In this document: piece after piece, positions 1 through 6,396 of the stretch | How positions within the stretch are numbered: position 1 is the stretch's first letter | Layout: each line of letters starts with the position of its first letter | NCBI GenBank assembly: GCA_938048445.1 | Contig: CALIVE010000043.1 | Coordinates: forward strand, 1 to 15,084 | Length of the DNA: 15,084 nt | Direction of reading: 5' to 3' | Source of the DNA: Minisyncoccota bacterium | GTDB lineage: Bacteria > Patescibacteriota > Minisyncoccia > UBA6257 > HR35 | Notes under the pieces: generated by a model | Databases searched by the model: none | What the model was told of the DNA's origin: nothing | The model's input: the letters and a program-made list of their open reading frames with translations, nothing else | Made by a program: the position numbers and the translations under genes

Positions 1-1062
1 CATATTGATATACCGATTGAAATTCTTAAACAGAGTGAAATGTTAAAAAATGAATATGCAAAAGCAAAGGCGATACGTTTTTATAAAACAAAAAAGTATG
101 GCGAAGCAGTGGAATATATTAAACTTTCAGAAAGTCAGCATTTATTTGATATTGAAGAAATTAAAAAATTAATTAGAAAGTTAGATGATGAAGGAAAAAT
201 TTATACTGCTTATAATTATGCTAAAACTTTTAATTTAGAAAAAGAATTTAAAGATATAGAAAATAAAATTTTAGATGAAATAAATTATTGGATTGAAAAG
301 GGAAGTTATCTTATTCCTATTGAAGAAATTTTAAAAAGCGGTATAAAGAAAGAAAAGATATCAGATTTGCTTTTTGAAGGTTTAGTTCGTTCTGAAATAA
401 AAATGAATGAATTATTAGAATTTAAAGAGTTATTATATGATTATGATATAGAAATCAATATAATGAAAGATGTTATAAAAAGATTAAATAAACACAAAAA
501 ATATTCTAAAGCTGCTGATTTATTATATGCATTAAAAGAATACTTTGTATCAAAATTAGATGATGAATTAAAAGAATTGATTAAAGAAGTAAGCTTTGGG
601 TTATATAAAGAAGAAAAAAATTTTGTTTATCTTATAGATATTTATAAATATTTTCCTTTTATTGAAGAAGTTATTGATGTTGTTGAATCTGTTAAAAATT
701 ATATGAAAGATGAAAGAGGAGTAATTAATTTTAATGTTTTAGATGTTGTTTTAGCTTCTTCAATTGAAAATAAAGAAGAAGTTATAAATGAATTAACAGA
801 GTATTTTTTAAGTTTAGAAGAAAAGATTAGTCATATTTCTTTATATTGGTTTCTTTATCCTTTATTTAATACAGAAAAAGGCAAAGATATTAATTTAGAA
901 AAACTTGATTTAGATATTTTTAAAAAATATATAATGAAATGTATTGAATTAAAGGCGTATGGAACTGCTTCTCTTTATTTTGAAAAATTATATAAACCTT
1001 TATTTAGTAAAGACCCAGAATTTTCTTCAAAAATAGAAGAGATTTTAGAAAAAGAGGTTTGA
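1..1062 (+). CDS. Alpha-helical repeat (TPR-like) protein, 5' end outside window
   Basis: The frame is open from the first base of the window: 13 codons precede the ATG at position 40 with no stop and no ribosome-binding site there. The true start therefore probably lies upstream and this is a 3' fragment of at least 353 codons. The product is almost entirely amphipathic helix, rich in Lys, Glu, Ile and Tyr. Short helix-turn-helix units recur, for example 'KAKAIRFYKTKKYGEAVEYI', 'KIYTAYNYAKTFNLEKEF' and 'KYSKAADLLYALKEYF'. These look like TPR or alpha-solenoid repeats, which usually bind other proteins. The residues IPIE-x(0-1)-ILK occur just upstream of the ATG and again near residue 92, which also suggests a repeat. 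I see no catalytic motif, signal peptide or membrane segment. It ends 25 bases before the next gene. Its role in the phage is unknown. Confidence 0.75.
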   Translation, partial: HIDIPIEILKQSEMLKNEYAKAKAIRFYKTKKYGEAVEYIKLSESQHLFDIEEIKKLIRKLDDEGKIYTAYNYAKTFNLEKEFKDIENKILDEINYWIEKGSYLIPIEEILKSGIKKEKISDLLFEGLVRSEIKMNELLEFKELLYDYDIEINIMKDVIKRLNKHKKYSKAADLLYALKEYFVSKLDDELKELIKEVSFGLYKEEKNFVYLIDIYKYFPFIEEVIDVVESVKNYMKDERGVINFNVLDVVLASSIENKEEVINELTEYFLSLEEKISHISLYWFLYPLFNTEKGKDINLEKLDLDIFKKYIMKCIELKAYGTASLYFEKLYKPLFSKDPEFSSKIEEILEKEV

Positions 1063-1074
1063 AAAATAAAATAA

Positions 1075-1084
1075 AAGGAGGTGA
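1075..1084 (+). promoter_or_regulatory. Full-length Shine-Dalgarno site
   Basis: AAGGAGGTGA lies 3 bases before the ATG at 1088. It is a ten-base match to the complement of the canonical bacterial 16S rRNA 3' end, the strongest such site in the window. It fixes the start of the secreted-type protein and suggests efficient translation. Confidence 0.85.
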
Positions 1085-1087
1085 GTT

Positions 1088-1747
1088 ATGAAGAGAGTGA
1101 TTTTAGCATTGGTTCTTTTAATTAGTTTTCTTTTCTCCTTTGACACTCTTAAATATTGTAAGGAGAGAAGGGGAATGTTTGGGCTTGCTTATGGAAGGAA
1201 GAAAGGTTTGGTGTTGAAGTTCCCACTTTTTACTCCTTTTGTTGTTTTAAAGATAGTTCACAGAATTAATCCGCTTTCCACAAGGAATAATGGTCTTATG
1301 GAGATTATATTTTGGAATAATAGAAGTGGAATGCCAGGTGATATAATAAAGTCTTATCCTGATTTAGTAATTCCACGTCCTAATGCTGATACTTTTTTAA
1401 CTACTTATTTGCCGACGCCTTGCAGTTTGAATTTAGATACTTTTTATATTGGGTTTATTAATTCTGATACAGTGAGGTTGATTTATGAATTAGATAGTAT
1501 ATTTAATAATCCAGGCACCCATTTTTTCTATGATAGTGGACGCATTGATACGATAACTCCAAGAGGTGATTTGATAGCAATGTTAATAGGTTTTAGAATT
1601 CAGCCAGGTTTAGAAGAGAGAGGAAAAGAGTTTTTTAATGAAGGTATTTATTCTTGTTTAGGCCAGAAAGTTATAAATCTTGAAAAGAAAGGGATTTATT
1701 TTAAAAGAACAAAAAGAGGTTGGAGAAAGGTAATCAGAATAAATTGA
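1088..1747 (+). CDS. Secreted beta-rich protein with T9SS-like C-terminal domain
   Basis: Residues 1-17 form a typical signal peptide: K2 and R3, then a hydrophobic stretch from V4 to about F16. The middle is beta-rich and includes 'WNNRSGMPGDIIKSYPDLV', 'DTFYIGFINSD' and a GDLIA segment. This follows the pattern of a beta-sandwich module that I recall from cell-surface proteins of FCB-group and WOR-3-type bacteria. The last 28 residues (G192 to N219) contain GQKV, then KKGIYF, then RKVIRI. That is the layout of a type A sorting domain of the type IX secretion system, where a GIYxV-type strand is followed by a KVVxI-type strand. Such a protein is foreign to a virion operon and looks host-derived. 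The gene appears somewhat less AT-rich than its neighbours. It could be lysogenic-conversion cargo or a virion surface protein. The assignment rests on pattern recognition only. Confidence 0.7.
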   Translation: MKRVILALVLLISFLFSFDTLKYCKERRGMFGLAYGRKKGLVLKFPLFTPFVVLKIVHRINPLSTRNNGLMEIIFWNNRSGMPGDIIKSYPDLVIPRPNADTFLTTYLPTPCSLNLDTFYIGFINSDTVRLIYELDSIFNNPGTHFFYDSGRIDTITPRGDLIAMLIGFRIQPGLEERGKEFFNEGIYSCLGQKVINLEKKGIYFKRTKRGWRKVIRIN

Positions 1748-1772
1748 AAGGTTTAAAATATTTGGGTATAAT
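1744..1772 (+). promoter_or_regulatory. Sigma70-type promoter of the 1800 gene
   Basis: TTGAAA (1744-1749), a 17-base spacer, then a perfect TATAAT (1767-1772). The -35 box overlaps the stop codon of the preceding gene. The start codon at 1800 follows 27 bases after the -10 box. Perfect spacing and only one mismatch in twelve make this one of the two best promoters in the window. Confidence 0.75.
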
Positions 1773-1799
1773 TAAAATAATTTTTGATTAGAAGGTAAA

Positions 1800-2099
1800 A
1801 TGATTGTAGATGCTGTATTAGCAATGGAGTGGAAATTATCAGGGGAATATGGGCTTTTCATATTAATTAGTTTTTTCATTTGTACACTTTTCTATGCTAT
1901 TGGAATGGTGCGCTCTGAAAGTTATGAAGACTCTGATTATATGAAAGGTACTTTAACACTTTTTTATCTCATTTCTTTGGTTGTTCCATTAGGAAGTGTT
2001 TTTAGTCTTATTCTTATGCCTTTTATTTATTATAATTGTTTTAAATGTAAAAAAATAATTGATAGTAAAAATGTTAAAAAGCAAAAAAAGTCTTTTTAA
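1800..2099 (+). CDS. Small two-helix membrane protein, moron-like
   Basis: This 99-residue protein has two hydrophobic segments, about residues 17-37 and 51-78, and a Lys-rich tail (KKIIDSKNVKKQKKSF). The positive tail should lie in the cytoplasm. The start is supported by AGAAGGT ending three bases before the ATG and by the promoter just upstream. Three cysteines (C28, C80, C83) are present, the last two as CFKC after the second helix. The protein shares the motif Y-[ML]-K-G-x-L-x-[LF]-F-x(7)-P-L with the 183-residue protein at 14040, and both begin MI[VI][DE]. A membrane protein with a private promoter inside a structural operon is typical of a phage moron. Superinfection exclusion is one possible role, but nothing in the sequence proves it. 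Its end overlaps the next gene by 29 bases. Confidence 0.8.
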   Translation: MIVDAVLAMEWKLSGEYGLFILISFFICTLFYAIGMVRSESYEDSDYMKGTLTLFYLISLVVPLGSVFSLILMPFIYYNCFKCKKIIDSKNVKKQKKSF

Positions 2100-2424
2100 A
2101 AAATCTGTTAATATACCAACGCCTTGGCCTTATACTTTAGAAAGGCAGAGTTTTCCAGCTGAGTGGCAGACAGGAGAATTTGTTCCAGTTGTAGATATTA
2201 TTCCAGCAAAACCAGAGAAAACAGAAGAGAGGGATGAAGAGATAAAAAGAAGATTAAGACCTTTAAGAAGAACAAAGGATAAAAGATATTATGAAGACCC
2301 AGAGAGGGGCATATCTTATTATGAAGGGCAACCGATACCAAAAACTCCGCCAAGTCAGGGTTTAACTACACATCAACTTTTTCAATTTGTTCATAGTAAA
2401 AAAGCTTATAGGAAACTAATTTAA
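2071..2424 (+). CDS. Small Pro- and charge-rich phage protein of unknown function
   Basis: I prefer the ATG at 2071 (117 residues) to a TTG at 2059, because no ribosome-binding site supports the TTG. Either start overlaps the end of the membrane-protein gene in another frame, so translation may be coupled. The product is hydrophilic. It has a Pro/Trp-containing N-terminal part (NIPTPWPYTLERQSFPAEW), a basic centre (RRLRPLRRTKDKRYY) and a second Pro-rich stretch (GQPIPKTPPSQG). It ends in a short helix. Such extended, low-complexity small proteins are common in phage head regions as linkers or minor capsid proteins, but I do not recognise the family. Confidence 0.7.
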   Translation: MLKSKKSLFKKSVNIPTPWPYTLERQSFPAEWQTGEFVPVVDIIPAKPEKTEERDEEIKRRLRPLRRTKDKRYYEDPERGISYYEGQPIPKTPPSQGLTTHQLFQFVHSKKAYRKLI

Positions 2425-2504
2425 AAAATTAAATATTTGTGATAAATTGTGTATAAAAGGCAAAATTAATTTAAAGTTAACAAAAACAAGAAAATTATTT
2501 GTTT

Positions 2505-3425
2505 ATGGAAAAAATAAACAAATCTGATTATTTATCTCTTTATTCAGTTCAACTTTATCAAACAAAAAAAGCTTCAATTTATTATATAAGAATTCCTTTT
2601 AAGGATTATCTTTTATCTTTTGTTTCAAGGAAAGGCATACCTAAAAAAGGCGAAACAATATATGTTATTCAGACAAAGGAATATCCTTTGCTTTATGTGA
2701 TATATGAAGATGAAGTTCCGAATGACCCTGATAAAGGTTTTCTAAAAATAGAGAGTTTAGGCAGAAAAGATATTATAAAACAAAATGAAAATCAATTAGT
2801 TGTAAGGTTTATTGGTGGTGTGTATGAAGGTGTTTATTCTTTTGAAAAGCTTGGAAAAAGTCATATATGGAAAATGACAAATGTTTCTGATAAATATGCT
2901 GATGAAAGGCCAAAAAAACCAAAGCTTAGAACAGAACTTGATGTTGAAGAGTATCTTGAAAAATTAGACCAAATTTTAAAAGAAGGTTCTATTAGTCCTT
3001 TTATTGTTGCTGTTGATTTTGATGGAACAATTGTTAAAGGCGACCCAGGTAATGAGCCTTATCCTTATGTTAAGGAGGCGTTAGAAGAAATTAAAGAGTT
3101 AGGTGGTGTTATTTATATATATTCAAATAGGTCAAATCCAGAAGTTAAAAAAGAGATGTTAGAGAAATATAATTATGACCCAGAACAAGAAATGAAAGAT
3201 GTTTTAGATAAATATGAAATACCTTATGATAAAATTCTTTCAGAAGAGGATGTTAGTATGAAAGTTCCTTATGATTTTATTATAGATGACCGTTCAATTC
3301 CTCCTTTTGATGGTGATTGGAAAAAAGTTGTTGAACATATTAAAAACAAAATATCCGAACCTGATTTTGAGCCAATGTCAGATAAATTTGATTGGGTTAA
3401 AAACGAAATAAAACAAATCTTTTGA
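2505..3425 (+). CDS. Fusion: LigD-phosphoesterase-like domain plus HAD-family phosphatase
   Basis: The ATG at 2505 (306 residues) is preferred to a TTG two codons upstream; neither has a clear ribosome-binding site. The C-terminal half (about residues 160-306) has all HAD motifs: DFDGT at 171-175 with nucleophile D171 and acid/base D173, S207 in YSNRS as motif II, K253 as motif III and D261-D262 in IIDDRS as motif IV. HAD enzymes of this layout hydrolyse phosphate esters, including DNA 3'-phosphates. The N-terminal half (about 10-130) follows the pattern of the LigD 3'-phosphoesterase domain: a YSVQ strand, a KGIPKKGE loop, YPLLYVIYEDEVP, then FIGGVYEGVYSFEKLG and an aromatic end (IWKM). The metal-binding His residues of active phosphoesterases are not visible, so this half may be structural or nucleic-acid binding. 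The HAD call is strong; the N-terminal call is tentative. Confidence 0.8.
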   Translation: MEKINKSDYLSLYSVQLYQTKKASIYYIRIPFKDYLLSFVSRKGIPKKGETIYVIQTKEYPLLYVIYEDEVPNDPDKGFLKIESLGRKDIIKQNENQLVVRFIGGVYEGVYSFEKLGKSHIWKMTNVSDKYADERPKKPKLRTELDVEEYLEKLDQILKEGSISPFIVAVDFDGTIVKGDPGNEPYPYVKEALEEIKELGGVIYIYSNRSNPEVKKEMLEKYNYDPEQEMKDVLDKYEIPYDKILSEEDVSMKVPYDFIIDDRSIPPFDGDWKKVVEHIKNKISEPDFEPMSDKFDWVKNEIKQIF

Positions 3426-3439
3426 AAACATTAATTTTA

Positions 3440-3468
3440 AACGATTATTTAAATATTCGTTCTTTTTT
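3440..3468 (+). terminator. Palindrome with T-tract, possible terminator
   Basis: AACGA (3440-3444) pairs with TCGTT (3457-3461). The sequence between them is also nearly self-complementary, so the 22-base palindrome has one T-T mismatch. C and six T's follow directly (3463-3468). This resembles a weak Rho-independent terminator after the HAD gene. The stem has only two G-C pairs, so partial read-through or an operator function is equally possible. Confidence 0.4.
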
Positions 3469-3478
3469 ATGAAAGAAA

Positions 3479-3862
3479 ATGTTATTATTATCAAAAATTG
3501 TTAAAAGAAAAGATGGTTGGTATGTAATTTCTGAAAAAACAGGTAGAAATCTTGGAGGTCCTTATAAAACGAAAGAGGAAGCTGTAAAAAGGTTGAGACA
3601 AGTTGAGTATTTTAAAAGAAAAAAAGGAGATTTGGGTATGTTAACTTATAAACAATTAAAACAAAAAATTAATAAAATTTTATCGGATAAAAGACCGCCA
3701 AAAAGGTGGTGGGAAAATTGTATGAAGAGGGCAAGAAAATTTGCTGATGACCCAGCGAGGTATTGTGGTGGTCTTTGGTATGGTTCTGGTGATTTTAAAT
3801 ATTGGGATAAAGATTTATTAGAAAAAATGAGAACATCTTTTGGTAAACCTTATAAAGGATAA
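3479..3862 (+). CDS. Small phage head-region protein with two mini-domains
   Basis: 127 residues. Residues 12-48 contain GWYVISEKTGRNLGGPYKT followed by KEEAVKRLRQVEYFKRK. This 'GRxLGGPYxTxxEAxxRLRQVEYFK' mini-domain recurs in many phage proteins encoded near capsid and protease genes. Residues 73-103 contain PPKRWWENCMKRARKF, then ADDPARYCGGLWYGS. That is a second motif (a WW pair, then DP-x(3)-CG-x-LWY), also common next to phage structural proteins. C81 and C96 are the only cysteines. I know no proven function for either motif. The ribosome-binding site is weak (GAAAGA at 3471-3476). The stop codon shares one base with the next start (TAATG), so the two genes are probably co-translated. 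The position just before the scaffold candidate suggests a role in head assembly. Confidence 0.75.
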   Translation: MLLLSKIVKRKDGWYVISEKTGRNLGGPYKTKEEAVKRLRQVEYFKRKKGDLGMLTYKQLKQKINKILSDKRPPKRWWENCMKRARKFADDPARYCGGLWYGSGDFKYWDKDLLEKMRTSFGKPYKG

Positions 3863-4236
3863 TGGAGAAAGAAAAATTAGCTTTTAAAATAATAGAACAA
3901 TTAGAAAAAATAAGAGATGTTTCATCTTCTGAAAAAGAAGAGATTGTAGCTTTGATAGTTAATTCAACTGATGAAGAATATGAAGGTTGGAAACAAGTTT
4001 CTGACATTCTTGATGAAATTTCAAATGACTATTATTTTTCACTCAATAAAAAGATAAATGCAATTAGAACAAAAAAATTTAATATTAGAAAAGCTAATTT
4101 AGAAAAAGCTAAAAATAATGGTCATTTTTTTAGAATTTTTGGTGATAATTTATCGTTTTTGGATTTAGAAACAAAAATAGATAAAGAATTAAGAGAAATA
4201 TTTGATGATTCGGAAAAATATTTTCAAAATCGTTAA
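3862..4236 (+). CDS. Small helical protein sharing the scaffold C-terminal motif
   Basis: This 124-residue, highly charged, mostly helical protein starts within the stop codon of the preceding gene (TAATG). Its N-terminus carries K5-LAFKIIEQLE-K16, nearly the same as KLAFRIIEKLE at residues 427-437 of the scaffold candidate encoded next. The residues after the motif are also similar in charge and helix pattern. The shared segment may bind the same partner, for example the capsid protein, so this could be a scaffold helper or a competing minor core protein. The C-terminal half (NNGHFFRIFGDNLSFLDLE) looks folded but is not recognised. Confidence 0.7.
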   Translation: MEKEKLAFKIIEQLEKIRDVSSSEKEEIVALIVNSTDEEYEGWKQVSDILDEISNDYYFSLNKKINAIRTKKFNIRKANLEKAKNNGHFFRIFGDNLSFLDLETKIDKELREIFDDSEKYFQNR

Positions 4237-4242
4237 AAGCAG

Positions 4243-4263
4243 TTATTTTTAGGAGAAAAATAA
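4243..4263 (+). promoter_or_regulatory. A/T hairpin presenting AGGAG in its loop
   Basis: TTATTTTT (4243-4250) and AAAAATAA (4256-4263) are perfect eight-base complements, leaving exactly AGGAG as the loop. A second purine site, GGAG (4272-4275), sits at normal distance from the ATG at 4283. An all-A/T stem is weak and could arise by chance in this composition. If it forms, it would affect ribosome loading on the scaffold message. Confidence 0.3.
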
Positions 4264-4282
4264 ATATCAATGGAGAAAAAAA

Positions 4283-5758
4283 ATGGAAAATTTAATTAAA
4301 AAAGGATTTAATTTTTACGCTCCAGTTTTTGACGTAATTTTATCCGAAGAGGATACAAAACACGTTCTTACTATTTACAAAAATGCTTCTTATCTTTCAA
4401 AAGAGGAAAGGATTCGTCAAGTTGATGAAGCGATTAAAGAATATGCTGATGCTTTTATTAAAGAATCAAATATGAATTTAACGCTTGATGGTTATTGGGT
4501 TGACCCAGTGAATAAAATTATTGCTGTTAGGTTTATTAACAATGACCTTCCGCCTTATAAAACTGCTGAACAATTATATACGGCTGAAAAAGACAGAGAT
4601 GTTTCTTTTGAATTTTCTTCTTTACACGATGATTTAGTTACTTTAAGAACAAGACCAAAGAATAGTGATGCTGAGCTTTTTGATAAGAAGCCTTCTGTTA
4701 AATCTTCTTATTTTAAGAGAGCACAAAAGGAAGAGGAAGAGGAAAAAGAAGATGAAGAATATAGAGAATATCGGAAATTAAAAAGAAAATTTAGAGAGTT
4801 CTTAAAGACATTAGATATTGAGCGTCTTAAAGAGATTAGAGATGAGATTGTGAAAACTGAAACTTTAAAGAAAGCGCAAGAAGAAGAAGAAATTGGTATT
4901 GAAAGAGAAATTGGCGTTGAAACAGAAAATGAGATTATTAATGAGATAATTGATTATCTTGATACATTACCGATGGATGAAGCAAAAGATATTATAAGTG
5001 AGTATGTTGAAGCAGAAGGTGAAGAAATGGAAGTTCCTATTGAGTTTGAAGAAAGAGAAAGAGAGAGAGAAAGAGAAGAAGAAATTACGCCACCTGAAAC
5101 TTTACTTGAAGCTTCGCTTGTTAAAAGGTTTGAATCTTTGAAAAACATTTGGCTTAATGAGCTTACTAATTCCCAAAAAGCAAAAGTAGCTGCTAAAATC
5201 CTTAAAAAATTAAACAAAATCAATGAAAAAGAATATTATGAAATCTTAAAGAAGGCAGAGGAATTAGAGGAGAAAGAAAGAGCAGAAGTAAAGATTGATG
5301 AGATTGATACAGAGAAAATTGAAAAAACAATTCAAAAAGCGGTTGATGTTCTTGAAGAAGAACTTGGTATTGATGTAGCTTCTTCAATGCTTAAAAATGC
5401 GATTAAGACAGCAGCTAATAAAAATATTGGTTATGACCCAGTAACAGATACTTATTATGGAAAACCAGAAGGTGAACCAACTTTTGCACAAGAAAAGAAA
5501 GCTCCTTTTTATGAGAAAGGAGAGCCAAAAGAAGTTACTCACGCAAGAGAAGAGGTTGCCAAATTAGCTTTTAGAATTATTGAAAAGTTAGAAGAGCGAG
5601 GCGAAATTTTACCAGAAGAAAAAGTGCAAAAATTTGCTGAATTATATCAAAAAAGCAAAGATGAGTTAAAACAAATTCTCAAAAAGCTTGAAACGAATGA
5701 ATATGCGATTCTTACTGATGATGGTGAAGTTATTAATCTTGATGATTTATTCAAATAA
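4283..5758 (+). CDS. Putative prohead scaffold/core protein
   Basis: 491 residues. About 1-145 is a mixed alpha/beta domain that includes GYWVDPVNKIIAVRFINND and EFSSLHDDLVTLRTRP. About 145-300 is extremely acidic and coiled-coil-like, with an uninterrupted EEREREREREEE run at 256-267. About 300-420 is further helix. 425-491 is a helical C-terminus containing KLAFRIIEKLE (427-437), repeated in the preceding small protein. Size, acidity, helicity and location just before the decoration and capsid genes fit a scaffold or prohead core protein. The N-terminal domain could be a protease, since phage proteases are often fused to scaffolds, but I cannot point to a catalytic Ser/His/Asp set. GGAG at 4272-4275 supports the ATG. 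A nearer AUG at 4270 opens only a nine-codon frame. Confidence 0.65.
   Translation: MENLIKKGFNFYAPVFDVILSEEDTKHVLTIYKNASYLSKEERIRQVDEAIKEYADAFIKESNMNLTLDGYWVDPVNKIIAVRFINNDLPPYKTAEQLYTAEKDRDVSFEFSSLHDDLVTLRTRPKNSDAELFDKKPSVKSSYFKRAQKEEEEEKEDEEYREYRKLKRKFREFLKTLDIERLKEIRDEIVKTETLKKAQEEEEIGIEREIGVETENEIINEIIDYLDTLPMDEAKDIISEYVEAEGEEMEVPIEFEEREREREREEEITPPETLLEASLVKRFESLKNIWLNELTNSQKAKVAAKILKKLNKINEKEYYEILKKAEELEEKERAEVKIDEIDTEKIEKTIQKAVDVLEEELGIDVASSMLKNAIKTAANKNIGYDPVTDTYYGKPEGEPTFAQEKKAPFYEKGEPKEVTHAREEVAKLAFRIIEKLEERGEILPEEKVQKFAELYQKSKDELKQILKKLETNEYAILTDDGEVINLDDLFK
5048..5083 (+). repeat. Purine-only GA-rich repeat coding for Glu-Arg repeats
   Basis: A 36-base tract made only of G and A encodes residues 256-267 of the scaffold candidate (E-E-R-E-R-E-R-E-R-E-E-E). 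The irregular (GA)n core is prone to slippage. The encoded pattern is that of a stiff single alpha-helix. Confidence 0.6.
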
Positions 5759-5771
5759 TTGTTAAAAAAAC

Positions 5772-5810
5772 CTGTGTTAATTATTTTTAAAAAACAAATA
5801 ATTTAAGGGA
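5772..5810 (+). promoter_or_regulatory. Leader element before the decoration gene
   Basis: This contains CTGT (5772-5775), an A/T inverted repeat AATTATTT (5779-5786)/AAATAATT (5796-5803) with loop TTAAAAAAC, then AAGGGA (5805-5810) as ribosome-binding site for 5817. The order CTGT, A/T palindrome with AAAAAAC loop, AAGGG recurs before the tail tube gene. Function is unknown; the palindrome alone is weak evidence. Confidence 0.35.
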
Positions 5811-5816
5811 AAGAAA

Positions 5817-6293
5817 ATGATAGATAGAAACATTAATTTTGTATTAAGGCACGGAGAATTACCAACAGATACAACTACAACTAATTCTTGGGTTGGTGGT
5901 TCGCCAGTGGGAATAAACTCTAATGGACAAATTTCGGCAATTGGCACTGCTGCTGGTCTTGCTAATGCTTATATTGGCGTGGCTTGGCATTCACAAAAAG
6001 AGGATAGTGAACACGAAAGTTTATCCACAGTGGTTTTTGCTCCTGCAATTATTACAATTAAAAAAGGCACAAATGAACCAATTGCCCCTTGGAGAACAGG
6101 TGCTGGTATCTCTTATGCTCCTGGAACAATTTTAACTCCGACAATTGTAACGCAAGGAGGTATTAATTATGCTGTTTGGACACCAGCAACAACTCCAGGA
6201 GTTTATCCCGCAAGAGTTTTAGAGGTTGAAGGTGATTCAGCCAACCCAACAGCTCTTACAATTTTACTTGGAACATTCACTTATACACCATAA
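5817..6293 (+). CDS. Putative capsid decoration protein
   Basis: 158 residues, rich in Thr, Gly, Ala, Pro and Ile, and poor in the charged helices seen in all neighbours. The sequence is a run of predicted beta strands with glycine turns, such as NAYIGVAWHSQ, STVVFAPAIITIKKG and PTALTILLGTFTYTP. This composition and the place directly before the major capsid gene match head-stabilising or decoration proteins, which form small beta barrels or trimers on the capsid surface. The closing strand region (ARVLEVEGD, then NPTALTILLGTF) is typical of such phage beta barrels. It has its own ribosome-binding site (AAGGGA) and a 58-base leader, as expected for a high-copy product. I infer the role from fold type and position, not from a named family. 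Confidence 0.7.
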   Translation: MIDRNINFVLRHGELPTDTTTTNSWVGGSPVGINSNGQISAIGTAAGLANAYIGVAWHSQKEDSEHESLSTVVFAPAIITIKKGTNEPIAPWRTGAGISYAPGTILTPTIVTQGGINYAVWTPATTPGVYPARVLEVEGDSANPTALTILLGTFTYTP

Positions 6294-6396
6294 TAAAATT
6301 TAAATAAATTATTATTATAGATTTTATTTTAGAGCTGTGATTTCAACTGCATTTTTAAGTAGGAAATAATAAAAAAATAAAAATTGGAGCGAAAAT
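6294..6396 (+). promoter_or_regulatory. Leader of the major capsid gene
   Basis: At 103 bases this is the longest gap in the window. It holds CTGT at 6335-6338 within AGAGCTGTGATTTC, a short island of higher G+C in otherwise A/T sequence. GGAG (6386-6389) lies at good distance from the ATG at 6397. A weak all-A/T inverted repeat (6292-6299 with 6321-6328) is present. I see no convincing sigma70 promoter. Confidence 0.4.

Noticed and set aside
2059..2070. TTG start adding four residues to the 2071 gene
   Set aside because: No ribosome-binding site precedes it and an ATG follows four codons later.
2437..2457. Possible promoter or operator: TTGTGATAAA and TTGTGTATAAA in tandem before 2505
   Set aside because: There is a TATAAA but no acceptable -35 box at 16-18 bases, and a ten-base A/T-rich near repeat is easily due to chance.
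4954..5223. Reverse-strand frame opposite the scaffold gene
   Set aside because: It is the complement of the GA-rich charged-helix coding tract, giving a Ser/Leu low-complexity product; it has no start signals.
5923..6135. Alternative forward frame inside the decoration gene
   Set aside because: It lies wholly inside a well-supported beta-rich gene, has no ribosome-binding site and gives a Leu-rich shadow product.
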